DNA of 64,000 nucleotides from Janthinobacterium rivuli (GCF_029690045.1 NZ_CP121464.1:1550001-1614000); one strand, 5' to 3'; positions 24,953 to 34,176 are shown, counted from the first letter of the stretch. Notes: generated by a model not told the origin, from the sequence alone. Made by a program: numbers and translations.

Positions 24953-26246
24953 TATTTTTACCTTGCTCGGCCGCCTTGCCGAGCGCTTCCTGCGCCTGTT
25001 CCAGCAGTTCGATGCGGGCGATCTGCGCCGGCTCCATCAGGTGCAGCAGACGCGACGCGACCTGGTCCGCGTCGGTCGGCACGATGGCGCGCCACACCAG
25101 TTCCACGCTGGCGGCCTCGGGATCGATCAGTACCGTATCGATGGCCAGGCGCCAGACGAGAAACTGGTCGTTCTTGTCCGCCAGCAGCAGGCACAGCACC
25201 TGTTGCGGCAGGGCGAAGCGCAGCACCGTGTTGCCGCGCGGGTCGATGCGGGCCGAGGGATGGTCGTGGCGGCACAGATTGGTCAAGGTGAATTGTTCCA
25301 GTCCCGCCAGGTACGGGCATTGCTGGTCGGGTGGCGTGCTGTTCCAGTACGCGAAATCGAAGTCTTTCGGCAGGGCGGGGACCTCGTCGGCATCCCATTT
25401 ATCCTTGATGACGATGCTGCCGGCCAGCGCGCGGCGCGGTAGCCAGCCACGGCCGATAACGGCCAGCCCCGCCGGCGCCGGCAGCTCCTTGCCGCCCGCG
25501 CCTTGCCAGAACTGGGCGGCTGTGCACGGCTGCGATGGCGGTGTGATGCGGGGCGCGGGCACCTCATTGATCTGCTTCACATCCAAGTGCCAGTGGCGCG
25601 CAAAACCGCGTCCCAGCGGATTGGCCTGGCAAGAGTCGTGCGCCGCCGCGTTGCAGTCATCGGCCTCGATGCGGCATTGCCCGCCATATGCGTAGGCATA
25701 GTGCAGCGGCAATTGCAGGAACGCTTCCGGTGCGGATAGCTGCCACGGATTGGGCCGCAGCAAGCCCACGGTGGCGATGCGGGCGCAGCCCTGCGCCAGA
25801 CGCGTGAGGACGGTTTTCTTGCGGAAGGCGCGCTCGCCACTCACTTGCAGGGTCTTGTCGATCAGGGTCTTCTTTGCTGACTGCACCTTCAGGTTGACGA
25901 GAAATTGCGGCATCGCCTGGCCGCGCGGCGCGTGCGCTACGCCATTGACGATCACGTCGCAGCGCGGCTTGTAGGGCGCGAAGTCGCTCTCCTGTAGCGT
26001 GCCCGCCTGCGTGTCGCCGTCCAGGTGCCGGTCTTCCGTGGCCAGCGGAGATTGCCGTGCCATGGGCAGCAGGCTGGCCAGGCCGTCCGCGCCGCAGGGG
26101 CCGAGGGTGTAGCCCATGCGCGCCACCACCACATGAAAGGCATGGCCAAACTGGTCGACCATGTCGAACTGGCTGGCCGCATGCGGCGTGCGGTTGTCGA
26201 AGAGCAGGTTGGGGATGTTGAAATGGGCTGTGCCGGCGTCGTTCAT
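24942..26246 (-). CDS. DUF2169 family T6SS effector chaperone/adaptor
   Basis: A 434-residue DUF2169 protein. Members of this family sit between vgrG and PAAR-like or Rhs effectors and are regarded as chaperones that load the effector on the spike. The typical opening is present (NRTPHAASQFDMVDQFGHAFHVVVARMGYTL), as are KPRCDVIVNGVAHAPRG and the GWLPRRALAG segment. No signal peptide or membrane span is seen. It starts 2 bases after the vgrG stop and overlaps the rhs start by 11 bases, so vgrG, this gene and rhs are one translational unit. It is the obvious candidate to load the Rhs toxin downstream. Confidence 0.88.
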   Translation of the reverse strand: MNDAGTAHFNIPNLLFDNRTPHAASQFDMVDQFGHAFHVVVARMGYTLGPCGADGLASLLPMARQSPLATEDRHLDGDTQAGTLQESDFAPYKPRCDVIVNGVAHAPRGQAMPQFLVNLKVQSAKKTLIDKTLQVSGERAFRKKTVLTRLAQGCARIATVGLLRPNPWQLSAPEAFLQLPLHYAYAYGGQCRIEADDCNAAAHDSCQANPLGRGFARHWHLDVKQINEVPAPRITPPSQPCTAAQFWQGAGGKELPAPAGLAVIGRGWLPRRALAGSIVIKDKWDADEVPALPKDFDFAYWNSTPPDQQCPYLAGLEQFTLTNLCRHDHPSARIDPRGNTVLRFALPQQVLCLLLADKNDQFLVWRLAIDTVLIDPEAASVELVWRAIVPTDADQVASRLLHLMEPAQIARIELLEQAQEALGKAAEQGKNNDK

Positions 26247-26248
26247 CG

Positions 26249-28390
26249 TCAGCCCGGATTGTTGTCGATGTCGTCGCCATGGATCTGCACCTTCGACCTG
26301 CCGCGGATGATGATTTCATCGGCAACCAGTTCGATGCGTCCCGGCGTGATGGTGATGCTGGAGGTGCCTACCGTCATCGTGTGCGAATCGGTGGCCGTGA
26401 GCGTGCTGTCGGCGCCGACGATGACGCTTTTCGTCAGTCCGACTTGCTCGGCCTGCGCCAGCACCACGGTGGTGTTCATGGCGCCGATGACGGTGGTCTG
26501 GTAGGCGGCGCCGATGGTCAGTACCTTGGCCAGTCCGATCGTTTCGTCCTTGGCCAGGGTCACCCGTTCCGAACGGTGGCCGTCGATCTGCACCTGTTCG
26601 TTGCCGCCCACGTGTTCGCGGCGGTTGTCGCCGATGTCGATGTGTTCGTTATGGTCGACGCGCTCGCGGCGGTTGTTGTGCACGGTGATGTCTTCATCGT
26701 GGTCCACCGTTTCCGTGCGGTCGCGCTTGACGTGCACGGTTTCATCGCGGTCGACGGTTTTGCGCCGGTCGTTGCCGACCCAGTGCGATTCGTCGTGCTC
26801 GACTTCGATGCGCTGGTCTTTTTCCGCGTGCAGCCACAGCTCTTCCGCGTCCTTGCGGTCTTCGAAGCGCAGGGCATTGGCGTGCGCGGCGGAACCTTTT
26901 TTTGAGGAGCGGCTCAGCATCCCGCTCTGCGTCTTGTTGGCCGGTAAATCCCACGGCGGCATATTGCGCGCGTTGTAGACGCAGCCGATGATGAGGGGCA
27001 TGGCGACGTTACCGTCGAGAAATTGCACGGCCACTTCCATGCCCACCCGGGGCAGGCTGATGTGGCCGAAATTCGGGCCGGCCCAGTTCGATATCACCCG
27101 TATCCACGGTGAACTCTTGTCGTCGAAGGTGCCCAGGCGGTCCCAGTGGAATTGCACTTTCACTCGTCCATAGCCGTCCGTGTGGATTTCCTCGCCGGGC
27201 GGCCCGACGACGGTGGCCGTCTGCACGCCGTAGATCTTCGGTTCGCGGCTATGAAAATGGCGGCCCGGCCGCCAAGGGATGGCGCGGGGGATGCAGGTGA
27301 ACGTGTTGCTGTAGTGCGAGGTGGCGCCGTGTCCTTGCTGATAGTTGTTGCTGGCGTAGTGGTGCACGGACAGGATCAGGTATTCGCCGGCGGCGCTGTC
27401 GAAATGTCCGCCCAGGGTGAACCAGCGCCCTGGTTGCGCCGTGCGGTCGTTGCCTTGCGCTTCGAACAGCTGCCCCTGCGCGTCGCGTTCTTCCATGCGG
27501 CGCTGGGCCAGCGCTTCGCCATCGTCGATGTTTTTAAAACCGTAGCTGCCCGTGTTTTCATAAATTTCCAGCGAGGGTACGGCTCCCTGTTTGTTCAGGG
27601 AATCACGGCTGGCGCGGGCGCTGCGTGGATTTTTAAAGTTGAAGCTGGCCACCGTCATCTGGCTTGGCGCCATGCGCCGCACCGTGCTCCACTGGTGCAC
27701 GCCATCGTCTTCCTGGGAGCCTGCCTGGTGCTGGAAGGGGATTTCGCTCAGATCGCCATCGATGGGCTTGCCGGTGGTGCTGTCGTCGGACAGCCACAAG
27801 GTGTGGCCGTCAAGGCGGTGTTCGTAGCGGTAGTGCCAGCCCAGTTGCTCCCAGTGGCGGTGCAGCAGGTTATGGTCGCTCTCGTTGTGCTGGCACGTGT
27901 AGGTGATGGCGGGATCGGCTCCGCTGGCGGCCAGCTTGTAGTCGCGCATCAAGTAGTCATCGAAGACCTTGTCCGTCAGCGCCGCCACCGTCAAGCCGTG
28001 GAAGGCGACATTGTTTTGCCGCAAGTGCAAGTGCGACAGCCACGGTTCCAGCACCATTTCATAGAAGGCGAAACCGCCGTCCGTGCGCAGGAAGCGGAAC
28101 TCGAAGACATAGCCATTGAAGTAGCGCAAGGTGCCGTCTTCGCGCACCAGTTCGATGGTCACCATCTTGCCCATCACTTTGTCGAGGGCGATGCTGGCAT
28201 CGTCGGACAGCACTTCCACAACACAGGAAAAGTCGCGCGACAGGCTTTCGCTGGCGGACAGGCTGTTGGCGAGGAAGCGGATGCCGGCGGGGCCGTCGCC
28301 ATGCGGAAAGCGCAGGCGCAGCAGGCGCTGACCCTGCATGTCGCCCGTCAATGCCGTCCATGCCGCCGTCGTATCGGGGAATTCGCTCAT
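26249..28390 (-). CDS. vgrG: Type VI secretion spike protein VgrG (Rhs-linked)
   Basis: A 713-residue VgrG. The hub domain covers the N-terminal part (RLLRLRFPHGDGPAG; YTCQHNESDHNLLHRHWEQLGW). The gp5 OB domain is clear (HTDGYGRVKVQFHWDR, SSPWIRVISNWAG, LPRVGMEVAVQFLDGNVAMPLIIG). The beta-helical stalk shows hexapeptide-like repeats rich in D, E, H and R (VDRDETVHVKRDRTETVDHDEDITVHN at about 570-640). It lacks the extended C-terminus of the first VgrG. The frame is open from 28471; I prefer the ATG at 28390, where VgrG homology begins. Sited 77 bases after tssG and 2 bases before DUF2169, it links the baseplate genes to the Rhs effector. Confidence 0.92.
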   Translation of the reverse strand: MSEFPDTTAAWTALTGDMQGQRLLRLRFPHGDGPAGIRFLANSLSASESLSRDFSCVVEVLSDDASIALDKVMGKMVTIELVREDGTLRYFNGYVFEFRFLRTDGGFAFYEMVLEPWLSHLHLRQNNVAFHGLTVAALTDKVFDDYLMRDYKLAASGADPAITYTCQHNESDHNLLHRHWEQLGWHYRYEHRLDGHTLWLSDDSTTGKPIDGDLSEIPFQHQAGSQEDDGVHQWSTVRRMAPSQMTVASFNFKNPRSARASRDSLNKQGAVPSLEIYENTGSYGFKNIDDGEALAQRRMEERDAQGQLFEAQGNDRTAQPGRWFTLGGHFDSAAGEYLILSVHHYASNNYQQGHGATSHYSNTFTCIPRAIPWRPGRHFHSREPKIYGVQTATVVGPPGEEIHTDGYGRVKVQFHWDRLGTFDDKSSPWIRVISNWAGPNFGHISLPRVGMEVAVQFLDGNVAMPLIIGCVYNARNMPPWDLPANKTQSGMLSRSSKKGSAAHANALRFEDRKDAEELWLHAEKDQRIEVEHDESHWVGNDRRKTVDRDETVHVKRDRTETVDHDEDITVHNNRRERVDHNEHIDIGDNRREHVGGNEQVQIDGHRSERVTLAKDETIGLAKVLTIGAAYQTTVIGAMNTTVVLAQAEQVGLTKSVIVGADSTLTATDSHTMTVGTSSITITPGRIELVADEIIIRGRSKVQIHGDDIDNNPG

Positions 28391-28467
28391 CGCGCATCGC
28401 TTCACGGTAGGGATCGTTGGCCGACTGTAGCAATAGCGAACACAAGCGTTTTGCGCGGTCGCAAGGA

Positions 28468-29514
28468 TCAATCGTTGAACGAGGGCATTAAGTGCATTTC
28501 GTAATGTTTGTCATCGCGGTGGCGCGGCGTTGCCGCATCGCCAAGGAAACTGTTGCAGCCGAGGCCGCCTTGTGGCGCTGCCGCCAATGTTGTCCCTTGC
28601 ACATCGCTGGCGCGCAGCACCAGCACGATGTCGTAGCGCACGAGCGGCTGGCCGAACAGCATCAGCATGTGCCGCAGCGCCTGGCTGCCAGGGGCGCGCG
28701 GCAAGAAGCTGGCGTGCTGCTTGGCAGTGAGCGGGCCGAGGCACAGGCGCACGGCCAGGTCGGGACGGCGGCAGCGCTCGCCGATGGTGGCATGCTGGCC
28801 CAGCACGGCATTGGCCATGCCCAGCGCCGTTTGTTCGCGCGGCGCCAGCACGTCCATGGCTCCCGTCGCCTCGTCGATATGGCAGGGCACGCCGAAGTGG
28901 TCGGTGAGGATGCTCGCCATGACGATGGACGAGATGTTGCGCTGCTGCAGCAAGCCGCTGTACAGGCCGGCGGCCGCCTCGTTCTGGCCCTGGCCCGGCT
29001 GACATGCGGTCAGGGCCAGCAGGCGCGACAGGAAGTCCCCGTCATGGCCGGCTTGCTCGATGCGGTATTTTTGCCAGGCCTGGTAAAACAGGGCCACGGC
29101 GCGGCTGGAAAACAGGTCGAGAAAAGCGCGCGGGCCGGTGTCGCGTTCGCTATGCTGGTGCGCGGCGATGCGTTCGGAATAATGGCTGGGCAAGCTGCCC
29201 TGGCAACCCAGCAGGCCCATGAAGGCAGGCGTAAGGTGGATGGCCTGGCCGTGGCCGGACAGCAGCGCCTGCAGCAGGGCATCCGCATCGTCGATGCCGC
29301 CCGTCGCGAGAGTCTCGACCTGACTGGCGGGAAAGCGCAGCGAGACGCTATTGTCGAAGCGCACGAGCTTTGCCAGCGCCGTGTGTTCGTCGATGCCGTG
29401 TTCGGCCAGCCACGCCAGCAGCAGGCGCAGGGCCTGGAAGCACTCGAAGCGCTGCGGCGCGTCGAGCAATTGCTGGATCACGCTGGGGTGGCGTCGGCGC
29501 TGCGTTCCGGGCAT
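28468..29514 (-). CDS. tssG: Type VI secretion baseplate protein TssG
   Basis: A 348-residue TssG (ImpH/VasB), a baseplate wedge component that binds TssF, TssE and TssK in the cytoplasm. Family-typical features are the opening VIQQLLDAPQRFECFQALRLL, the VRFDNSVSLRFPASQVETL strand, AFMGLLGCQGSLPSHYSERI, and ALFYQAWQKYRIEQA. The ATG lies inside the 3' end of tssF (37-base overlap), showing tight coupling of the two wedge proteins, as in complete T6SS operons. What is odd is that no tssE, tssB, tssC, tssK or tssM is in this window, so this is a partial structural set. Confidence 0.93.
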   Translation of the reverse strand: MPGTQRRRHPSVIQQLLDAPQRFECFQALRLLLAWLAEHGIDEHTALAKLVRFDNSVSLRFPASQVETLATGGIDDADALLQALLSGHGQAIHLTPAFMGLLGCQGSLPSHYSERIAAHQHSERDTGPRAFLDLFSSRAVALFYQAWQKYRIEQAGHDGDFLSRLLALTACQPGQGQNEAAAGLYSGLLQQRNISSIVMASILTDHFGVPCHIDEATGAMDVLAPREQTALGMANAVLGQHATIGERCRRPDLAVRLCLGPLTAKQHASFLPRAPGSQALRHMLMLFGQPLVRYDIVLVLRASDVQGTTLAAAPQGGLGCNSFLGDAATPRHRDDKHYEMHLMPSFND

Positions 29515-31331
29515 CGCAGGAGTTCCTCGCCGCTGCGGTGCGACAGCAGCGTCAGTTGGCTAAAGCAGTTGAGTTGGCTGTTCAGGGCGAAATAACGCTG
29601 CAGCACCTGGGCAAAAATATGGATACTGCAGCCGACGAAGGCTTGCTCGTCGATGCCCAGGCGGATGGCGATGCCGGGCATCAGGGTGGGAAACGGCACG
29701 GTGGGCATCCACGCGCGTGTGCTGCCGTGTTCGAGCGTGACGATGCCCTGAATCAACCGCTGCGTGGTGGGCGAGCGGGGCAGGTCGTACAGGCCCAGCA
29801 TTTTCTGGAATTCGCCCAGGCCTGCCTGCGTCAGGCCCGAGTAATTGAGCGACAGGTGCGCAATCAGGCGCCAGTGGGTGTCCGCCAAGAAACGCACGCT
29901 GGGCGTGGGCTTGCGCAGGAAGCGCGCGGGGATACCGTCGGGCACGTCTTCGGCCAGCAAGTCGCCGCCGGGCAAGCCGTAGTGCAACTGCGTGGGCAAG
30001 TCGCGGTTGCTGCACAGCAGCTGCGTCGAGACGGTGGCGCAGGCTGCGCTGGCCGGTGAAAATTGCGGGTCGATCAGGCTCAACCGCGTTTCATGGCCGG
30101 GGCTGATGGCGGCCACGGCTTCGTCGCGGCGCGCCAGCCAGTATTGGCCATGCTCCTGGCCCTGATCTACCTGAGAACCCTGCAGCGAGGCATATAGGGG
30201 CAAGAAAGTGCTCAGACGCTCGCCGGCCTCGTCCTTGCGCACCACGGTGACGGCCTCGATGCTGTGGATGTCGTAGGCAAACGCATGCGTGGCATCGGCC
30301 ACCAGCGCGTAGTCGGGCTCGGTATGCGTGAGGCGGATGGGCACGCCGGACTTGGCAAACAGGTTGACGACGGGCGTGCAGCCGAGCAAAAGATTATCGG
30401 GGCTGACGCCGGACAAGAGCCGCGCCTCGTGGCTGTCGCTGCGCACGCCCTTGAGCGGCAGGTGCAGGGTGAACTGGCGGCACTGTTTCGGTAGCAAGGG
30501 AGCCAGCAGGGACCATGCGATATCGATGAAATGAAATTTTTCCGGAAACGCGAAATACTCGGTCAGCAGGCGCAAGGCCGGGTGCGAGCGGGCGGAAATG
30601 GGGATCAGCGCGTCGTCGTCCACATAGCCTGCCGGCGCCAGCAAGGCGCCGTCGACGGCTTGCCACGGGCCGTGTTCGTCCAGCGCCACGTACGCGCCCG
30701 CGCCGTGCAGGAACAGGGCGTCGAGCAGGGCCGCGCGCACGGATGGTTCGCCATCGGCAAACAGGCGCAGGCTGGCAAAGCCGGCCTGGTCCAGGTAGTA
30801 GTTGTCACTGCTGCTGGTGAACTGCATGCTGAGCAAGGCGCTGGCGCCGGCGGGCAGGCGCAGGCCGGGCGGGGCGTCGATGATGGGCGAGAAATGCAGC
30901 TGCGTGATCGCCAGCGGCGCCAGGCTCACGTCATACGCGCTGGTGAACTTGCAGGCGACGCCCTGTACCGGTTGCGAGCGCAGCACGGTGCCGCGTGGGA
31001 CATGCGCCACCTGGGCCAGCTGACCGCCAGCGGGCGCTTCGTCTGCTGCGATGCGCACGATGGAGCAAGACGGAAACGGCCGCAGGTAATGCGGGTACAG
31101 GGTTTCCAGCAAGGAGTTGGTAAATTGCGGATAGGCGTCGTCGAGGCGCTTGGCGACCCTGGCCGTGAGCAGGGCAACGGACTGGATCAGGCGCTCGATG
31201 TGCGGGTCTTCGCAGGTGTCTCCGGCGATCAGCAGGCGCCCGGCCGCTTTCGGATAGCGGCTGGAAAATTCGCGCGTGTACTGGCGGAACAGGCCCAGCT
31301 CGCGCTCGTAATACGGCAGTAGTTGTTCCAC
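29478..31331 (-). CDS. tssF: Type VI secretion baseplate protein TssF
   Basis: A 617-residue TssF (ImpG/VasA), the main wedge protein of the T6SS baseplate. The N-terminus is diagnostic (LLPYYERELGLFRQYTREFSSRYPKAAGRL, and DPHIERLIQSVALLTARVAKRLDD with the YPQFTNSLLETLYPHYLRPFPS stretch). The length matches the family. The start codon is GTG, with GGAGAG upstream, and both lie in a strong hairpin (31331-31383). It is the first of six same-strand genes: tssF, tssG, vgrG, DUF2169, rhs, immunity. The tsx gene 78 bases upstream is on the same strand, so read-through from tsx is possible but functionally unlikely. Confidence 0.94.
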   Translation of the reverse strand: MEQLLPYYERELGLFRQYTREFSSRYPKAAGRLLIAGDTCEDPHIERLIQSVALLTARVAKRLDDAYPQFTNSLLETLYPHYLRPFPSCSIVRIAADEAPAGGQLAQVAHVPRGTVLRSQPVQGVACKFTSAYDVSLAPLAITQLHFSPIIDAPPGLRLPAGASALLSMQFTSSSDNYYLDQAGFASLRLFADGEPSVRAALLDALFLHGAGAYVALDEHGPWQAVDGALLAPAGYVDDDALIPISARSHPALRLLTEYFAFPEKFHFIDIAWSLLAPLLPKQCRQFTLHLPLKGVRSDSHEARLLSGVSPDNLLLGCTPVVNLFAKSGVPIRLTHTEPDYALVADATHAFAYDIHSIEAVTVVRKDEAGERLSTFLPLYASLQGSQVDQGQEHGQYWLARRDEAVAAISPGHETRLSLIDPQFSPASAACATVSTQLLCSNRDLPTQLHYGLPGGDLLAEDVPDGIPARFLRKPTPSVRFLADTHWRLIAHLSLNYSGLTQAGLGEFQKMLGLYDLPRSPTTQRLIQGIVTLEHGSTRAWMPTVPFPTLMPGIAIRLGIDEQAFVGCSIHIFAQVLQRYFALNSQLNCFSQLTLLSHRSGEELLRCPERSADATPA

Positions 31332-31383
31332 GGTCGCGCTCTCCGCCAGCAGGAAAGCTTCATGCTGGCATCAGGCGCGACCG
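31331..31383 (-). promoter_or_regulatory. Hairpin enclosing the tssF ribosome-binding site and start
   Basis: On the minus strand, CGGTCGCGC (31383-31375) pairs perfectly with GCGCGACCG (31339-31331), whose last G is the first base of the tssF GTG. Inside it a second 7-bp stem (31369-31363 with 31351-31345) forms. The GGAGA ribosome-binding site (31344-31340) sits in the internal loop between the two stems. This would restrict ribosome access. Confidence 0.6.
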
Positions 31384-31409
31384 TGAGTGTTGATGCGTAA
31401 CAATGAATT

Positions 31410-32273
31410 TTAGAAATGGTACTCCGCGCGTATCATCGGCGTCTTCGCCGTCTGCCCCACGTTGCCTGTGGTGGCGGGCGAGTTGCCGAACTTGTTCTTC
31501 CAGTACTGGTATTCCAGACCCACGCGGAAGGTGTTCTTGGCGCTGCCCAGGGCCGCGCCCACGTCGAACATCACTTGCATGTCGATATTCGTTTCCACCG
31601 CCGTCTTGCGGCCCACTTCATCGTTGCCTTTTGAATCGATGAGGTTAAAGAATCCTTCGAACGAGAACAGCGGCGACAGCGGGATGCCCCAGGCGCCCGT
31701 CAGCATGGCGTGCGTTTTATACGTGTAGCGGCCCGTCACTTGCGAGATGGGCGGGAACGCGCCGCTGGGGGCATTGCTTTCGCGCAGTAACAGCAGGCTG
31801 GTGTTGAAGAAACCGGGCACGTCCCACATCAGGGTTGGGCCGGCCACCAGCATGCGCTTGCGCGAATTGTAGCCGACGTCATTCTTGGTGTTGACGTCGA
31901 AACCGAGGGTGACGCCGACGCCGCGCACGGGGCCGAACTTGATGTCGCTGCCGCGCACCTTGCCGATGTCGATGGTGTTGCGGTACACCAGGTACGCTTC
32001 CTGCGCGCCGGACGTCTTGCCCAGCGCGCCAGGGTCCTTGCTGTCGGACATGAGGAAATCGAGGTTGACGAAATTGCTGCCGTATTTGTAGCCGCTGGCG
32101 TGCGTGATGGCGAAGATGTTTTTCTTGATGTCGTCCGGATTGAACGGCTCGCGGTAATCATTGCCGGCGCGCCAGCTCAGCGCGGTATCGCTCCATTCGG
32201 CAGCCTGGGCGGTTGCGCCCACGCCGAGGGTGGTAGTGAGGCAGAGCAACAGACACGGTATGGTTTTTGGCAC
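31410..32273 (-). CDS. Tsx-like nucleoside-specific outer-membrane channel
   Basis: A 287-residue outer-membrane beta-barrel of the Channel_Tsx family, which lets nucleosides pass the outer membrane. The start is GTG at 32273 with a perfect AGGAG six bases upstream; the longer frame to 32393 has no such signal. A signal peptide follows (about 24 residues, ending GATAQA). The mature part opens with SWRAGNDYREPFNPDDIKKNI and has GYKYGSNFVNLDFLMSD, as in Tsx, alternating strands, and the C-terminal aromatic residue (RAEYHF). It is divergent from a BMP-type nucleoside ABC transporter, which strongly supports nucleoside uptake as its role. Confidence 0.85.
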   Translation of the reverse strand: MPKTIPCLLLCLTTTLGVGATAQAAEWSDTALSWRAGNDYREPFNPDDIKKNIFAITHASGYKYGSNFVNLDFLMSDSKDPGALGKTSGAQEAYLVYRNTIDIGKVRGSDIKFGPVRGVGVTLGFDVNTKNDVGYNSRKRMLVAGPTLMWDVPGFFNTSLLLLRESNAPSGAFPPISQVTGRYTYKTHAMLTGAWGIPLSPLFSFEGFFNLIDSKGNDEVGRKTAVETNIDMQVMFDVGAALGSAKNTFRVGLEYQYWKNKFGNSPATTGNVGQTAKTPMIRAEYHF

Positions 32274-32438
32274 TTTCGGCTCCTGATGGCGGTGTGGGAA
32301 ACGGGAAATGAAATAGCAGGGGGCGTAGCCCGCATGAAGCGCTGCGATGGGGATAATTACGCGCCGTTCAATCCATGATGCGAGAAGCGCCACGTCGGGC
32401 GATATGTCTTGTCTGCATACTTACTATCATTTCTTGCA

Positions 32439-32444
32439 TATAAT
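32439..32444 (+). promoter_or_regulatory. Candidate -10 element for the nucleoside ABC operon
   Basis: A consensus TATAAT preceded by TGCA, resembling but not matching an extended -10. A -35 element at 16-18 bases is poor (CATACT). It would give a leader of about 210 bases before the ATPase gene. Confidence 0.4.
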
Positions 32445-32509
32445 CATCGCACCTTCTCGCCATTGCGGGGCAAGGCGGCCGCTGTAAAGCTGATAATTTT
32501 TTTCAAAAT

Positions 32510-32517
32510 TGTATACA
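32510..32517. promoter_or_regulatory. Palindrome TGTATACA, candidate operator
   Basis: A perfect 8-bp palindrome about 65 bases downstream of the candidate -10. GntR-family regulators often bind GTATAC-centred sites, but no regulator gene is adjacent, so the assignment is tentative. Confidence 0.25.
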
Positions 32518-32661
32518 GGTGTTGTTTTTTTGAGGAAATAGAAATGCGCGCCGCCGCGTCATCCCCCAAGCGCCGCGGATGCCGATACGATAGAGACAAG
32601 AGCTTGAATTTCTCCACCGGCGACGATGCCGGCGACCCTGCAGCGAGGCACGAAAAAAACA

Positions 32662-34176
32662 ATGACGGCACGCCTGGAATTACTCGATATCAGCAAGCGC
32701 TATCCGGCCGTGGTGGCCAATGACGGCATCTGTCTCACCGTCGCGCCCGGACAAATCCACGCCGTACTCGGCGAAAACGGCGCCGGCAAATCGACCCTGA
32801 TGAAAATCATCTACGGCGCCGTGCAGCCCGATGGCGGCCGCATTCTGTGGAATGGCCGCGAAGTCGAGATCGCCAACCCGTCGGCCGCGCGGGCGCTGGG
32901 CATCGCCATGGTGTTCCAGCACTTTTCCCTGTTCGACACCTTGACCGTGACGGAAAACATCGCCCTCGGTTTGCCCGCCGGCACCAACATGACGGAGCTG
33001 GCGCAGCGCATCGAAGACACTGCGCGCCAGTACGGCCTGGACCTGGAACCGCAGCGCCACGTGCACACGCTTTCCGTCGGCGAATGCCAGCGTGTGGAAA
33101 TCGTGCGCGCCTTGCTGGCCAAGCCGCAACTGCTGATCCTCGATGAACCGACGTCCGTGCTGACGCCGGGCGCCGTGGAAAAACTGTTTACCACCTTGCG
33201 CCAGCTGGCGGCCGAAGGCTGCAGCATCCTGTACATCAGCCACAAGCTCGACGAGATCCGCGCTCTGTGCCATACGTGCACGGTGGTGCGCGCCGGCAAG
33301 AACGCGGGCGTATGCGACCCCTCGCAAGAGTCGGCGGCCAGCCTGTCGCGCATGATGATCGGCGCCGAGCCGCCCGCCGTCACGCGCGTGGCGCGCACGC
33401 CCGGTGCCGCCATGCTGAGCGTCAAGAATTTGAACTTGCCGAAGAGCCACCCGTTCGCCACGCAATTGATCGATATCCATTTCGACGTGCGCGCGGGCGA
33501 GATCGTCGGCATCGCGGGCGTGTCCGGCAATGGCCAGCAGGAATTGCTGGCGGCCCTGTCGGGTGAAGACATGCGCGCGGCCGCCGCCAGCATCGTGCTC
33601 AATGGCACGCCGGCGGGCCGACTGCCGCCGGGAAGGCGGCGCGCGCTGGGCTTCGGCTTCGTGCCGGAAGAAAGGCTGGGGCGCGGCGCCGTGCCCGACA
33701 TGGGGCTGGCCGACAACGTGTTATTGAGCTTGCAGACACCGGCCACCATCCGCCACGGCTTCGTGCGCCATAACGTCATCGCGCAGCGGGCGGCCGCCAT
33801 CATCGCCCGCTTCCAGGTGAAGGCGGGCGGGCCGCAGGCGCTGGCGCGCAGCCTGTCGGGCGGCAATTTGCAGAAATACATAGTCGGCCGCGAAGTCATG
33901 CGTGAACCCACGGTGCTGGTGGTGGCGCAGCCGACCTGGGGCGTGGACGTGGGCGCGGCCGCGCAAATCCGCGCCGAATTGCTGGCGCTGCGCGATGCCG
34001 GTTGCGCGCTGCTGGTCGTCTCGGAAGAGCTCGATGAATTGTTCGACATCAGCGACCGCTTGCTGGTGATGGCGAAGGGAAAGATATCGCCATCGCTCGA
34101 CGTGGGCGAGGCCAGCGTGGCGCAGGTGGGGCAGTGGATGAGCGGGCTGTGGCCGCAGGAGGCTGCCCATGGCTAA
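32662..34176 (+). CDS. Nucleoside ABC transporter, double ATP-binding protein
   Basis: A 504-residue cytoplasmic ATPase with two fused ABC domains, as in the BMP-type (NupA/YufO-like) nucleoside importers and ribose-type transporters. Domain 1 has Walker A GENGAGKST (37-45), signature LSVGECQR and Walker B LLILDEPTS. Domain 2 has a degenerate P-loop (GVSGNGQQELL), signature LSGGNLQKY and VLVVAQPTWGVDVG, where Gln replaces the catalytic Glu, as usual in this family. Only site 1 should hydrolyse ATP efficiently. The frame is open from 32626; I chose the ATG at 32662, next to the conserved TARLELLDISKRYP, with GAGG somewhat far upstream. It overlaps the first permease gene by 8 bases. Confidence 0.9.
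   Translation: MTARLELLDISKRYPAVVANDGICLTVAPGQIHAVLGENGAGKSTLMKIIYGAVQPDGGRILWNGREVEIANPSAARALGIAMVFQHFSLFDTLTVTENIALGLPAGTNMTELAQRIEDTARQYGLDLEPQRHVHTLSVGECQRVEIVRALLAKPQLLILDEPTSVLTPGAVEKLFTTLRQLAAEGCSILYISHKLDEIRALCHTCTVVRAGKNAGVCDPSQESAASLSRMMIGAEPPAVTRVARTPGAAMLSVKNLNLPKSHPFATQLIDIHFDVRAGEIVGIAGVSGNGQQELLAALSGEDMRAAAASIVLNGTPAGRLPPGRRRALGFGFVPEERLGRGAVPDMGLADNVLLSLQTPATIRHGFVRHNVIAQRAAAIIARFQVKAGGPQALARSLSGGNLQKYIVGREVMREPTVLVVAQPTWGVDVGAAAQIRAELLALRDAGCALLVVSEELDELFDISDRLLVMAKGKISPSLDVGEASVAQVGQWMSGLWPQEAAHG

Larger units (their letters stand above)
32274..32661. other. Divergent control region between tsx and the nucleoside ABC operon
   Basis: A 388-base region without a supported gene. 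It contains a TATAAT hexamer (32439-32444) directed towards the ABC operon, an AT-rich run, and an 8-bp palindrome TGTATACA (32510-32517). Open frames on either strand in it have no ribosome-binding site and no family resemblance. Confidence 0.6.
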
